Below are positions 11,001 to 23,125 of a DNA stretch of 64,000 nucleotides, piece by piece. Made by a program: the position numbers and the translations under genes. Under the pieces are notes generated by a model. The model searched no databases and had not been told where the DNA came from. It saw nothing but the letters and a program-made list of their open reading frames with translations. Source of the stretch: Pycnopodia helianthoides (taxonomy: Eukaryota > Echinodermata > Asteroidea > Forcipulatida > Asteriidae); contig CM063263.1 in the NCBI GenBank assembly GCA_032158295.1, forward strand, positions 12,906,974-12,970,973, given 5' to 3'. Numbering within the stretch: position 1 is the first letter of the stretch; each line of letters starts with the position of its first letter.

Positions 11001-12600
11001 TCGAAGTTTGCAGTTAACTTCGTCCTTTTTTACTGTCACCCCTTAGACCAACTATAGCGAAAGGACCATTGGTCCACCCCCCCCCCTTACAGTAGCAACT
11101 GTTGACCCGCACCTGCTGTCACGTGACCCCGTGACCTGATTAGGGCAGACAATACGGAAGTAAACACAGTTACACCAAACGGGAACAAAAATTAGAGTGT
11201 GTCAAATCGTAGTCTGGACTCCATTAGTGTAACACTACGGGATGAGTGAAAATACCACAGGTTGTTTTAATCAAGGATCTTCTGCGTTTTCAAATAGATC
11301 GTAGAGCACGTGAAGAAAACTGTGTGGGATACGATGGTTCAATAATTGACTTTCCTCGAAGGGGTGTGCGGGATATTCCCAAGTAGGGTCTAGTTTCAGT
11401 AGACGGCGGAGTAATGAAGGAGCTTCGGATGCGACACGGCCCCGGGCAATATTTATCCGCGTTGCTCATTTTTTCGGTAGACAGTTGATGTTTTTACGCG
11501 TCCGTACGGGAGGCATATGGGGCAGATTATTGTCGTTTTAACGAGAGTTCAACCATTACGAGCTTGGTCTTTACAATTATTTTTGAACAGAGAGCTTTAT
11601 ATTCACGTAATGTAGAAACCCTTTGACACATCAAGCTTGCAGGGTGAAAACGTGACGGTAGAACACTCCCCCCCCCCCCGTTGTAAATACATGAGAACAT
11701 TACAAGAATCAATTCTGGGATTCATTCTTATTGCTAGGACGCCGAATTCAAGATAATAAAGAAATCACCTGAACTTGTCTTTTTTCTGAAGTGCGGGTTA
11801 AAGTGATGACAGCGGGTCGTTGATGTATGAGTCCCGGGGGCAAAGGGCTCTAACAGTCCCATGGATTATCAGTGATGAGACCCTACCTGTTCGCAAACCC
11901 CTACCCACTCCTTCATAATTGTTGCTGTATGCTGTAAATTTGTCTTTGTTTTTCCACACAACCAAACAACAGATGAGTAGACAGTACTCATATAAAGCAG
12001 CACTAAAGTGAACTTTTGAGGTGAGATTATCGTGGTGGAATTCCTGCCTACGGCAGTTGACTTAGTCAGGCTTGGCTGCTCCTCCTCGGCCAACCCTACC
12101 TTAGGGGCCAGTCATTTCAAGATACTATTACGTCTCATCAGATGAACTTGTGAACTCCAAAGTCAAACGCTCCTGGCATCAGAGCAAGAAGATGAACTAT
12201 ATTTAGACTTGAGAGACTTTGCATTGTTTGATATCTGTTAGGTTTATAAACAATGAATGCGCATGGTTTTACCACAAAAGTCACTGGTGTGAAGTACGGT
12301 ATGTATAGGCTCTTTTCGATAACACGGCTGCAGCCTGGGCTCTTGCTTATAGGCAGTGCGTCACTTTGATTTTTAAAATCGTGCGTTTTCGTTACCGGGC
12401 TTCAATCATGCATGACGGAGTCTATCTCGGAGCTGAACACCAAAAGCCTTGGTTTCGAAAAGGGTCTGATGCGTATTTGCCATTACGGGTGGCACCCAGA
12501 CGTTCGATTGGGGAAGGGTGTACTTTCCTTGTTTTATGTTTTGGGCCACGTCTTCTCTGTCCAGTAAGTTATTGTCCAGAGAACCAGGAATGACCTGAGT
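8020..12600. other. Intergenic, no supported gene
   Basis: If a plus-strand transcript starts near 8.0 kb, this is its first intron. The open frame at 9053-9295 resembles nothing known. There is a G run at 9457-9468 and C runs near 11079 and 11663. Short repeats of CCCCAAGGGT lie near 10150 and 10172. A stretch near 12400-12560 is open and ends in a donor-like GTAAGTT, but no family match is visible. Confidence 0.4.
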
Positions 12601-12702
12601 TTTGACAAAAAGTTATCACAACTTAAGTTGTCAAGTAATAAACCACAAGGGAAACTGACTGGGTAAATTTCAAATAGTATGGGGGTTGAACAAAGAAAAA
12701 TT

Positions 12703-12774
12703 GACTAGAGCGGGATTTGAACCAACGACCTCCGGATTAACGTACCGGCGCTCTACCAACTGAGCTATCTAGCC
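12703..12774 (-). pseudogene. tRNA-like cloverleaf, left arm
   Basis: 72 nt with the acceptor pair GGCTAGA/TCTAGTC (6 Watson-Crick pairs plus one G-T), a perfect D stem GCTC/GAGC, an anticodon stem CCGG/CCGG, loop ACGTTAA and T loop TTCAAAT. C at position 33 and one mismatch in the T stem argue against a functional tRNA. Confidence 0.7.
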
Positions 12775-13106
12775 CTATATTGGCGGTCTCCCTATTTTGT
12801 CAATATCTTTGTTCGGGTGCCAGTCAGAAGCCATACAACCGTTAACTGCCGTGTAGCCAGGGATCACACCCAAGTTTACGATATAACCTGGGAAGCAGCA
12901 GCCACGGGATCACCTTGAGGGGATGCGACTTTTTCAATTTAATTGAAAAAGTCGCATCCCCTCAAGGTGATCCCGTGGCTGCTGCTTCCCAGGTTGTATC
13001 GTAAACTTGGGTGTGATCCCTGGCTACACGGCAGTTAACGGTTGTATGGCTTCTGACTGGCACCCCGAACAAAGATATTGACAAAATAGGGAGACCGCCA
13101 ATATAG

Positions 13107-13178
13107 GGCTAGATAGCTCAGTTGGTAGAGCGCCGGTACGTTAATCCGGAGGTCGTTGGTTCAAATCCCGCTCTAGTC
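13107..13178 (+). pseudogene. tRNA-like cloverleaf, right arm
   Basis: This is the inverted twin of the left-arm unit, identical over its length. A and B box equivalents are intact (TAGCTCAGTTGG, GGTTCAAATCC), and the unit is followed by a TTTTT terminator. Pol III transcription of the unit is plausible even though tRNA function is not. Confidence 0.7.
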
Positions 13179-13221
13179 AATTTTTCTTTGTTCAACCCCC
13201 ATACAACTTAAGTTATCACAA

Positions 13222-14990
13222 TATAATCCAAAGTTTATTTATGAGTGTTTGCTTGTTTGTTTTGTGTCTGTTAGTGAAGATTGTACTTCAATAAACAACG
13301 GTTCATTTGCTAAAGATACCATTAATACAGATGCTTGATCTAAGCAGACTGGTCTTCTATTTTAATGACAGTCACCAAGATGACAGTTTTGACTGGAACA
13401 CAACGCAGTGACTTTTGTGACATACCAGACGACAACCGAACCAACCTTACTGTAGGATCCAACCATCCAACTAGCCTATAGGTGACAAAAACCATGAGGT
13501 ATTTGGCTTAATGGAAACCCCCAAATTCTACAACGAACCCCTTCCCCTTCACCCCTAAGTCCAAAATAAACCAACATAAATGTCAACAAGCATGAAAAGT
13601 CAATTTTCTCTTCCTAAATGGATCCTTATAGGTTAATGAGCTGTGACGTATGTTTCCATGGGCGCGCCACATAAATAGCCAGTGGTAACATAGTACAAGC
13701 AGTGACCACACTGAAGTCATTTGACAGTGTTATAAATTTAGTTTTCAAACGAGCCTTGTATAATTAAGTACACATATTTCACCATTATCTGAATGTTGCA
13801 TGTATTTCTCGTACAGTGTTAAAGGGAAACTTTGCAATTGAAAAACTTATAATGTTCTAGCCCAATATAAGTCATTTTAAGATAATGGTGGTCACAATTA
13901 CACTATTGGGTTTGGATAAATTTGTCTGTATTCACTACTTGTACGGATCCGCCATGTGCTTGTAGAGCCTCGACTTCATGCTTCATTTGTATTGTATTTA
14001 TGAATCTGTTTGGATGAAAGTGTCATTACATTACTGTGAAAGTACAGAGTTATATAATGCTTCTATTCACTGTCGTCCCCAATTCGAGGCTCTACACTCA
14101 AACAAATGGCTGACCGTGCAAAGGGCGATTACATCCAAACCAAACAGTACACTCCTTTAGTGTCCACTATTATAGGCCTCCGATGTGGTCATTTTCACAA
14201 TCTCTGACTGTCTTGGCCAAATCGAGGATAATTCGGAAAAGAGTGCAGTCTCTTTTGTGGATTGACATCGAGCTTTGATTTTTTTTTTGTCATAGGGAAG
14301 GAGTCTCATTGTACTTCAGCATAGCATTCCTGTTTCGATGAGACCTAAAGGTCCTTTACGAAACAACGGCATGGGATAAGGCTTTGGTGTGCATTCCTGA
14401 CGGTGTTTTAACGAAATGGACGGAACCCAAGCCCAGCCCAAGCCGCGGTTTCGAAAGAGCCCTGTATAGTACTGGACATTGGTCAAGCCGATGCCTCCCA
14501 TCTAGAACCCCAGTACTGTACATTGGTCAAGTCATAGCCTCCCCTCCAAACTGAATTCCTCTCAGTTTGGCGTGTGACTGTTCAGAAAAGTTATTTAAAA
14601 AGCTGATTGGTCTCGACCGTTCTGCATCTTAATCTCGTGTACTGAACCATTACTCTCTGCACTTTACAATCACTATCAGGTAAACACATCAAGCCATTAC
14701 CCAACCATTCAACTTTAACAACCTCGACATTTCCATTTTTAATAGGTCTACACTCCCCCACGTAAACCCAAGGTGGGTTTGAGATCTTAATGTTTCGAAA
14801 ACACGACGATGTGCCCCCTTGCTTTGTCAAAACACAAGTAGCCTGTGGTCCCAGGAGAAGTGAACTTGGAAATCTGGCAGTTCCTGCAATGGAGGTGAGG
14901 TACATGTTTAAATCAAACCCACATTGTGTTTAGAAACAACCAAGGGGTTAAATCAATGGTGTGTTTTTTCTTCTCTTGACGTCGTGGGGG
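13222..14990. other. Intergenic; weak promoter-like motif at 13.64-13.7 kb
   Basis: At 13645-13680 a TGACGTA half-CRE, a GGGCGCGCC block and CATAAATAG occur in order, which resembles a core promoter on the plus strand. No coding exon follows. The open frame on the minus strand at 14591-14905 matches nothing recognisable. Confidence 0.25.
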
Positions 14991-15084
14991 TGACAAAGCA
15001 CCATTGAAGACCACCGTTGATTGGTCAGTCTGTTGACTGACAAAGCACCATCGAAGACCACCGGTGATTAGTCAGTCTGTTGAC
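14991..15084. repeat. Two-copy tandem repeat, 47-bp period
   Basis: TGACAAAGCACCATTGAAGA opens the unit at 14991 and recurs with few changes at 15038. Both copies end TCAGTCTGTTGAC. Confidence 0.85.
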
Positions 15085-18000
15085 TCAAAGTATTTTGCTC
15101 ATGCGCCGTTTCGTGACCGTTACTCATTCATAAACTCGATGTTGCCATTTTACAAGATCTGTAGTTATTGATAATCTTTTATTTATTAGAATAAGAAGTT
15201 TGGGTTTGACCGTAATACTTCGACTAAAAACTTTCCCTTCTAACCGTCAAAGTTAGCGCCGAAACTAGGGTAAAATATTAGGGGGCACAGTAAGGGGGTT
15301 CACTATTTCTTCTTTCTAGGTGGCACTTCTGGCCAATTACAACTGTATAGTCTCCGTTTGCATAACTACTAAACGAGCCCCTTTTCAGCCCTCTTGTTAT
15401 GCCACTTCTAATTTTTATAAGATTATCTGATGTGATTTTGTGTGAACAATATTATTGTCTGCGTGTAAATGGAAAATCAGTTTTAAAACGTTGAAATTGT
15501 CATATTAAAGCTTTTCAATTATGTACTCTGGTAAATTTTAATCCAAAAAGTCAAGATTTCAAACGGGGCACGGGGGGGGGGGCACGGATATCAATGGGTC
15601 CACCCCCACCCCAATAGTTACGCCATCGGTCAACGTATAGTGTTCGATTTGTTGCTGTAGCTTTTCGTGACGTTCTTGACAACAGGACAAAACAAGAGCC
15701 CCAGTGGGGATATAAATCTAATTTGTTCCTCCGGTTGTTGAGTAACTCGGTGGTTTAAAAGCTTTCAAAAGTTCCCGTAATGTGGGCCGGGTTGTGCCAC
15801 TCTCCAAGTTAGACTCCTGTATATATGCAGTAACATTTTCAAAGCACTGCTAATAGTTCAGACGTACGGGATTTCTACCTATGCGTTAATACAGTCAACT
15901 TCAATTACTATCGCAAACTTGTACACACATGGGGGAAAGGAAATCTGTCTGGCTGTCGGACTCGTTAAACTAGATATCTTAATGCGTTATTCCTGAGGGA
16001 TTGTGGTTTTATTAATCAAGTTTAGAGATTTCCAAAGTGTCTTTTAGAAATATTGTGCAGCTTGGGTATAAGGTTGTCGTTTCGAAACCATGGTGTGCGC
16101 CTAAATAGGGAAATGTATTAAATGTATTTATGTAACAAATTTTGGTAGTTAAGCGTATTCGTTTGCTCTACGGGGTTGTGAACTGTACCAATGTTTACTC
16201 GATATCCTATTCCAATGAAGCCCTCATTTTGCAAAAATATTTGAAAGTCATTGAAACCAGCCTTCTATCGCCAATGCATGTTTCACGTGTTACCGTTTGT
16301 TTTCATACCGTAATTATTTCAAACTTGAATCTAGGGAGAAAAGTTCACTATACAGATTTCGTTCTGTATTAATACCCTTAAAATCCGGAATATTTATTGT
16401 AAATATGAATTTGAAGGGGGAACTTTTAGTTGAATCAATTTGTCAGGAGAAAATCCCTATTTTGAAAGATAGACAGAGAGCGTTTAACTGGTATCCCCCA
16501 AAAACATTTGTTACAGTCATCAAGTGGAAGTATAACTAAGCTGTTCTTTTGGTATTAAAGATATATTCATAAGTTTAATTGATGGATCCGGTACTGAATT
16601 TAGTGCGGACTCAAGACTAATGTTCCAGTTCAATACCAACTGCAAAAGTTCAATCCATAAAGTGTGTCAAAGTCATAAACATTAGACCGCTGTAATACCA
16701 GAACGCAGAAATCAGATTTAGAGTGTAGAGAAGCCCCAACAATACATAGGCACCAACTGCACTGTTGACAGATGTGTTAGATAAAGAGCCTTCCTTTCTC
16801 GCAAATCTTGTCCCGAGTCGGGAGTTGGATTGCAGCGGCCGCCCTTGAACCTATACACGGTGAGAACAACGCTGGTAGCCCATAATATCTGCTATTTTCA
16901 TCCCCGGTGCAAATCCGCGTCAGCTGCGAGACGCGTAATTGTCGTTCAACCGGGCCTCGTCCGTGGGGAATTTGCTAGCTCCGCGTTGACCGGCGTAGCG
17001 TGAAGATTCCCCGGTAGGTTTTCTCGCTGGATGCGCGGTGCTTGCCCCGCTGTGGTATACGGTAGCTGAACATTTACTGACGGAGTGGATACAGTCTCCA
17101 CTACCAAACATCCTCTTGGAAGTCAATGACTTCTTCGGGTTGTCTCAGAGATGAAGAAGGGTCAGGGTCCCGGAAAGATAAATCGTAATTGAATTTCTTA
17201 ATTCATTTGTAATTAATTCAAGTATGGATCAATCCCTTTTTTCTAGAGTAGTTATAGATAAACGACTCATCGTTACCGCTTCTCATATAGGGTGATTGAC
17301 CATATCAATTCCAAAATCAAAGTAAAAACAACAAAAAAACTGAAAAAGAGGCACTTTGTATACCGAATAAACAGCATGGAAAGTACCAGGGAAAAAATCG
17401 GGTTATTGCTTACAAACCAATTATTTCCAGGCAAATACATAAGATTCGGTGCAAATAATCAATGTAAATCAAAATCGCAACAGCTCCCTCAACGGTAATG
17501 TTTTGCCAGTCTAGCCTAAGTGACAGCGCGTACGTGTGTGTTTCTGAGGTGATCAACCCTATGCCCAAAAGCACATGTCACATTTTTACCGCCCGGCCCA
17601 CTTCGTGTACAAGGCCAATCGTCCAATATACATTCCAGCGACTTGATAATTTTTATCAATAATTTCCGATGTGTTCCACGGCTCGGCAACCGGCCTTGGC
17701 CCCTTAGTCTTGTCTGTCAATCATCCCCAAGTCATTGACCTAGATTTCATTAATGAAAAAATGTTGTCAAAACTAACCAATTCCCAAGATGCAGTAACTT
17801 TTTGAAATTACCTGAGCTGCAAAAGGAGATTTTAATGAAATTTGTCCTTCAGCGGTTCTAAAAATGAGATCACTCGAGGTGAACTACAAAGGGGTTCAAA
17901 TGATATTTTAACAATTAGAAATAATAACGATTTGTCGACAATCGACATCCACGTCTGATTGGAATGCGTTTTACTACTAGTAAATTAGAATGCCCATATG

Positions 18001-20299
18001 CTCTCTGATTAAGCTTTGGCAACTTGTAGCGCCATCATCGTCTAAATTGTCTCCCTTATAAATATTCATTTTTTCGGTTTTGGAAGGGTAACGCCCCCTT
18101 TTGAAGTGATAACTCTGTGATCAAAATTGTCCAGGGATATACCAAGACAATGATAAGACGTTGACGATATTATTCTCTGTGTCCTACATGAGGCATCAGA
18201 TCCGTCAAAGGATTTGCAGTTTGTCGATGTTTTACTGGATTTGTTAAAAGTGTCAAATCTACACTGGTCAATAAAATGGATCAAATCATTATCCAAATAA
18301 ATGTATACATTTTTATAAATCATTCTTGTACATCGAGATTGTTGATATTATTCATTAAATCTGTAAATAATAGTCTCAAAATAGATGGTATAATTTGCTT
18401 TGGTAATAGCGCCCTCATGTGTTAGCTTATAGGTGGGAAATTCCATTGATTCGTTGTCTAGCGCTCGGACAAGAGTCTACAAACAGCTTCGATACTTCAA
18501 ACAAAATGACCATTTACCCCGATTTCTAGAAACCATTAATTTTCTAGCGTTGTTAGTGTCTGGGAAAACATTTGAAATGTTCACAATTCATAAAATTTAT
18601 GTCTTGTTTTGATACAATAAAAAGGACTAATTCAACAACGTCCCTTATAACAAATTTGTCATTTATCATCAAGTTTATGAGAACTCCCTTTCCTTGAAGA
18701 AACAACCGTCTTGTGAATATGTGAATTATTGTGTATTATTCTATGTCATGAAATCCACGGAGAATCTCTATAAAAACAATGGTAACGCTGGTGAGTCAAG
18801 ACCTAACTGTACAAGCACAGCCCCCGATCCTAACAATGTCATAACACTGTCAGTGCCGTCTGTTTGCATACACAAACCAGTTAATGAACTTTGCGAAAAT
18901 AAACCAACATTTCTGTAAAAACAAGCAGATCGTGAATTCCCCCGTTTGGGTTTGTTTTACCGTAGTGCTCTGTAGCCGTGGAAGGGAGCTCGGACAACGC
19001 AATGACAGATGTAGATCAGTGTTTTGATCTGAAGGTAATTTATGAGTCGACGGGAAACCACGGTGTGTATACCTCTGAACCGTTTCAATTGAAATATATT
19101 TTTTCGGCAGCGTCTGAGATTTCCAAAAATGGTTCTGAACCACAATGAAAGACCACACTCGAAGAAGGGAAGTTCTATGATGAAGTCACTGACCTTGATA
19201 TTGCATTGGTGTAATAAAATGGGTGATTTCTTGTGGTTTGGGTTTTATTGGTAAACTCACAGATCATGATGAAAAGAAGACTATTCGCCGTCTTAAGTTT
19301 CGGTCGTGTGATTTATATGTTTAAAATTCAATCAGGATTACCAGCCGAATTGGGAAGAAATTGCTGAAGGACGACAGCTCTAAAATGGCGACAGGGAGAG
19401 GGCCAAAAAGAGGGGGGCGCGCATCGTAAAACGAAGCCACACACAGCTTGTAAATAATATTGTAGGTAATGAAAGTTCTTTGCTCGTGATACTCACCATG
19501 CTGTTTTGGAAAGTCCCCACTTGCTTAAAGTGCCCTTAAAGTAGCTAGCTAAAAAAAACACTGACAAAGCCTAAACAATTTATTGATACCATTCTTATTC
19601 ATTGATGATATTTTCGATTGGTTATAATGTTGATTATTTAGACTATATGATTGGTGAATTAAATTGACTTTTCCCAAACCTACGATGGTAGGACCTTGAA
19701 GCTACTTTGTGGTATTGAATCATCTGTGTAGAGTTATATCCATGGTTGGGTCCAATTAATCCCAGGAGAAAATCTGGAAAACCGAGGGGTTTCAAGACGT
19801 GACATATTATCGGAAGTAAGCTAGATCTGCGATCTTACTTGACTATTGTGGTACAGTTTTTCAAGGTTAGTTTGGCCCCTAATGGACTCCATACATTCCA
19901 CTCAACTTGGACTATAGACCAATCATTATTGTCATTGCATCACGTGATTGGTGGAACAACCATCCATCTTTCATTGATAACTCATCGACTTGAATTTGAG
20001 GTTTGTTTGTGATGCAGGATCGTTCCATTTTCGGTTCAAGGGGTCTGGGGGCAAGGGGCATGGGGCCAATTTGTACCAAATCGACGTCCATCTAACCTTG
20101 GGACTTAAATTTAGGCGACCTGATATGATTCTCTTAATCTAGACAGCATATCGTATACCGTGACCATGACACTGGACCGCAGGCACTACGCCGTTGATTT
20201 TAGCGTTGGGCCAGTAGACTCAGGAGACCGGACAAGTCGGGCGGTCTTGTGTTTTTCATTGTAATACCTCGCTGTGAAATCTTCAACAACAAAACATAA
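15085..20299. other. Intergenic, no supported gene
   Basis: AT-rich non-coding sequence. The GC-richer block at 16800-17160 is listed separately. Short open frames at 16142-16539 and 18694-19158 have no recognisable domain or splice context. Confidence 0.4.
16800..17160. promoter_or_regulatory. GC-rich block in AT-rich surroundings, possible regulatory element
   Basis: The stretch contains GCGGCCGC, GACGCGTAATTGTCG, GCGTTGACCGGCG and GATGCGCGGTGC, with many CpGs, while its flanks are AT-rich. No coding frame is convincing. A conserved enhancer is one explanation, a decayed element another. Nothing in the window alone decides between them. Confidence 0.2.
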
Positions 20300-20546
20300 T
20301 TAATATATGATAAATTTGCATCGGGGATAACAAATATTTGGTTTTTACCCTAATACCGATGTATGTAAAGCACTGTATACTCGGTACTTTCCCGAGTCCT
20401 GTAAAAAAAAAAAAAAAGAATGGCAAAGGTCGTGGGTTTGAATCCCACCCGAGTAACTTGCCAGTGGATTTTTTCAAAGGAGTCGGTAAAGTACTGAGTT
20501 ATACAGTGCTTTACACACATGGGTGTCAGAGTAAAAACCAAGTAAT
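20300..20546. mobile_element. Inverted-repeat element with internal tRNA-like B box, family C
   Basis: Left arm TTTACCCTAATACCGATGT...GTAAAGCACTGTATACTCGG (from 20343) is the imperfect inverse of the right arm ending at about 20541. Between them are an A run (20403-20417) and GTGGGTTTGAATCCCAC, a pol III B-box-like stem-loop. A fragment with the same ATAAATTTGCATCGGGGATA start lies at 34.93 kb. Confidence 0.65.
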
Positions 20547-21907
20547 ATAACAGAAATTAGTTCAAATGTTGACTTGAGGCCTACTTGCCTGCAAGACAAA
20601 TGAGATAAAACTTCTCTTAGTGCCTCTCCAAATAAAAAATAGTTTACACTTTAAACTTTGTAGCAAGTTCTTTCTCATTAAGATTCTGATCTCGTAAAAT
20701 AAACACTGGTCCGGTAAACATTTTGAGCTACAAGCCCTGCAGTCTTGTGGAATGTTACCCCGAAATCTAGCCCTAATGACTGCCAGAATTATTATGGACT
20801 GCTGGCTGGAAAGGAGAAGGGATGATAAGGGGGCGATACTCAAAGCATTCAAGGCAATCACCTGCCCGTGCAGAGACATTCTGCCCGGGGGTAATTTCTT
20901 CCTCAAGTTTAAACGAAGTAATGGTTGGTATGAGGACAACAAATTACCAGTCCGTAGATTGAAGACGCACGCGTTCTTTTTCCACCACCATTTTACAGAT
21001 GGGATCAATTAGATATAAAATCATTTAATTTCTTTTATACCGAGTTTTTCTTCGGGTGTCAACTTTGTCTTGCATACTCAACCTCTAAAGCTGTTATTGT
21101 CATTACTGTCACGTCACTGGTGGTAAAAGATATCCTCCTATGTTCGACGTGTGGCGTAAAGGTGTCACGTTTTAACGAATCCGACCGAAATAACAACGAC
21201 CCGGTCTGGCCAAACAATCTGAAATCTTAGACAAATTCACACCGCGGAAACTCATCGAAGGCAGGGCATTTGATCTAAACCCGATCCCAGGCTAGAAATC
21301 TCACACGTTTTTTCCCCTTTGGTGGAGCTGCTTGGGTCACGTTTTTTTTTAACGTGGCGGGTCGGCCATTGATTGAACTCTTTGGGGTTTACCTTTCATG
21401 TCGGCAGGGTTAGAACAAGTTGAATCCCCAAGAGTTGTGAAGTATGAATGCCCATAAGGAATCGGTGTTGATGGTGGCATAGGTGGGGATACCAGTAACA
21501 TTTCTCTCCTTATAACCCCTTCCATGACAGACATCAGTCGAAGTCGTCTGGGTATCCTTCCATATCGTAGACGGTCAGTATGAAGATGGAAGGTAAATTA
21601 GTCTGGTACCTTTAAGTTTCTAAAAGAGTTACGCTGGGAACAGGACAAAATGGCGAGGCGTGAATGTTTGATTTGTTTAGCATTCATCCAATAACCTTTC
21701 CTCATTCCACACTTTTGACGTTGTCCTTAGTGTTCATTGGTTATTATTTTTGATCAGGTGATATTGGTTCCTTCAAAGCATACATTATTGAGTTTTGGTG
21801 GTGTTGTTTTTTAGTCATCAAGTTGGGAATGTGGTTGTCGAACTTCTTGCACCCTTTCCAATACAACGGGAGTTCTTTATTCAAAGTTACGGAATACTAC
21901 ATCGAGT
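20547..21907. other. Intergenic, no supported gene
   Basis: A 148-codon minus-strand frame (20562-21008) has no domain, no family resemblance and no splice context, so it is not annotated. The rest is unremarkable. Confidence 0.4.
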
Positions 21908-22215
21908 ATTAGCAACCGAACTTTTGACTCTTCTCCCAAGTTGGAATGACGTGCTTCATATTCGCTTGAATCAACTGGATATCAGGGGTCTCGATTGGAT
22001 TGGTGTTGACATCTTCCCAAGTTGGAATGGCATAAACTATGTGGGTCATTCATTTGCTTGGTCAAGATAATCGAATTATTCAACTCTCAATGCAAATCTC
22101 TGAAGTCTTTATTGTGGTTTTATCATTGTATACATTAATGCTTTACCAATAATGTATACAAGATAACCTTGAAGTACGGTTGTGAGGATGGTTTGCTATG
22201 AATGAGTCTGTGAGG
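21908..22215 (+). repeat. Dispersed repeat F, copy 1 (inverted partner at 27.0 kb)
   Basis: From ACCGAACTTTTGACTCTTC to about GGTTTGCTATGAATGA this stretch matches the complement of 27030-27320 in order with roughly 80-85% identity. CCCAAGTTGGAATG occurs twice in each copy, about 90 bp apart. No frame is conserved between copies, so it is non-coding. Confidence 0.8.
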
Positions 22216-22959
22216 CGAAGCATCATCCATGCATGAGTTTATTGCTCCATGATGATATGTATTAACTCTGTTTTATTACATGGATTATCATGTTGAGATT
22301 TGCAGCGGCTTAATTGACTATCAAGAGAAAAATACCTGTATCCATCATCCTACGAGTCCGGTGCTTGACCATCTGAACAAGTCCATAAATTGCACTGCGC
22401 GAATAACGAGGCTTACCCGGTTCCAGATCATATATCACCCAGTCTTCATTGTCACTTAGACCACAGAAGGTAACGCAAGATAGAGCAATTAGGCCAGTCG
22501 GAACGTGCCAAGACCTCATTCCTAGCGAGTGTCAGGTGATTTACAAGTCGGCAGGTGTCGTTGTAACTTATAGAATTCGTCATTTACAGAATTGTAGTAA
22601 TGTTACAGAGGCATGTTTATGCGATTCAACTCTGACCGTTGTGTATATATTCCGTTGCAATGTATGAGTTGATTTTATCACAGACCAGCAGAAGTGAGCT
22701 ATCCCATAACTTTGATCGGCTGACTTCCCTTACATCATCATTCGGATACTTTTCGTTTTATCTAAAAGGGTATCACAAAGATAACAATATCAGTCTAAAA
22801 TACTTCGTTCTCTCATAGACAAAGAACCCTTTCTCTATGGTTCTATGTCAGGCAACGCAGTTTCTCTCATTAACGGGCACCTCTATGAGGGAAAATTAAA
22901 TTTTCAACTGGAACATTTCAAGGGGCTAGCAATCCATGGCACGGAGTTTCCTCTTAAGG
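22216..22959. other. Intergenic; weak exon-like stretch on the minus strand
   Basis: A minus-strand open stretch near 22500-22330 has donor-like GG/GTAAGC and CAG/GTATTT sites, but the translation matches no family that I recognise. Confidence 0.2.
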
Positions 22960-23125
22960 CTCAGGTCTGAAGAGGCACGAGGCAATGAAGGGACTTTGCC
23001 TCTGTGAAGTCTCAGGCTGCAAGAGCAAGCAATGACCAGGGGCACGGAGGTGATTGCCTCTGTGAAGCTCAGGCTGCAAGAGGCACCAGGCAATGACCTG
23101 GGGCACGGAGGTCATTGCCTCTGTT
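22960..23125. repeat. Tandem repeat of 51-57 bp with internal hairpin
   Basis: Three units start with CTCAGG at 22960, 23011 and 23068. The third contains a perfect 11-bp stem, GGCAATGACCT at 23089-23099 with its complement at 23109-23119. The earlier units keep the outline of that hairpin with mismatches. Confidence 0.85.

Larger units (their letters stand above)
12622..13209. mobile_element. tRNA-like palindromic foldback element, copy 3, with candidate target duplication
   Basis: Two arms of about 263 bp, 12677-12939 and 12941-13203, are inverted copies. Reading them against each other I see one substitution and one single-base indel, so they are about 99% identical. Each arm runs from an outer GTTGAACAAAGAAAAATTGA through an outward-facing 72-nt tRNA-like unit and the shared body to the centre at 12940. 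Left of the palindrome lies the extension module GTCAAGTAATAAACCACAAG (12630-12649) found in the other two copies. AAGTTATCACAA occurs at 12610-12621 and 13210-13221 as a likely 12-bp target duplication. No protein is encoded. Confidence 0.85.

Noticed and set aside
3447..13178. The tRNA-like units as functional tRNA genes
   Set aside because: Position 33 is C, the T stem has a mismatch, and all sit at the ends of a repetitive foldback element. I keep them as tRNA-like relics.
20562..21008. 148-codon minus-strand frame
   Set aside because: No domain, no splice context and no plausible promoter; a chance open frame is likely in 64 kb.
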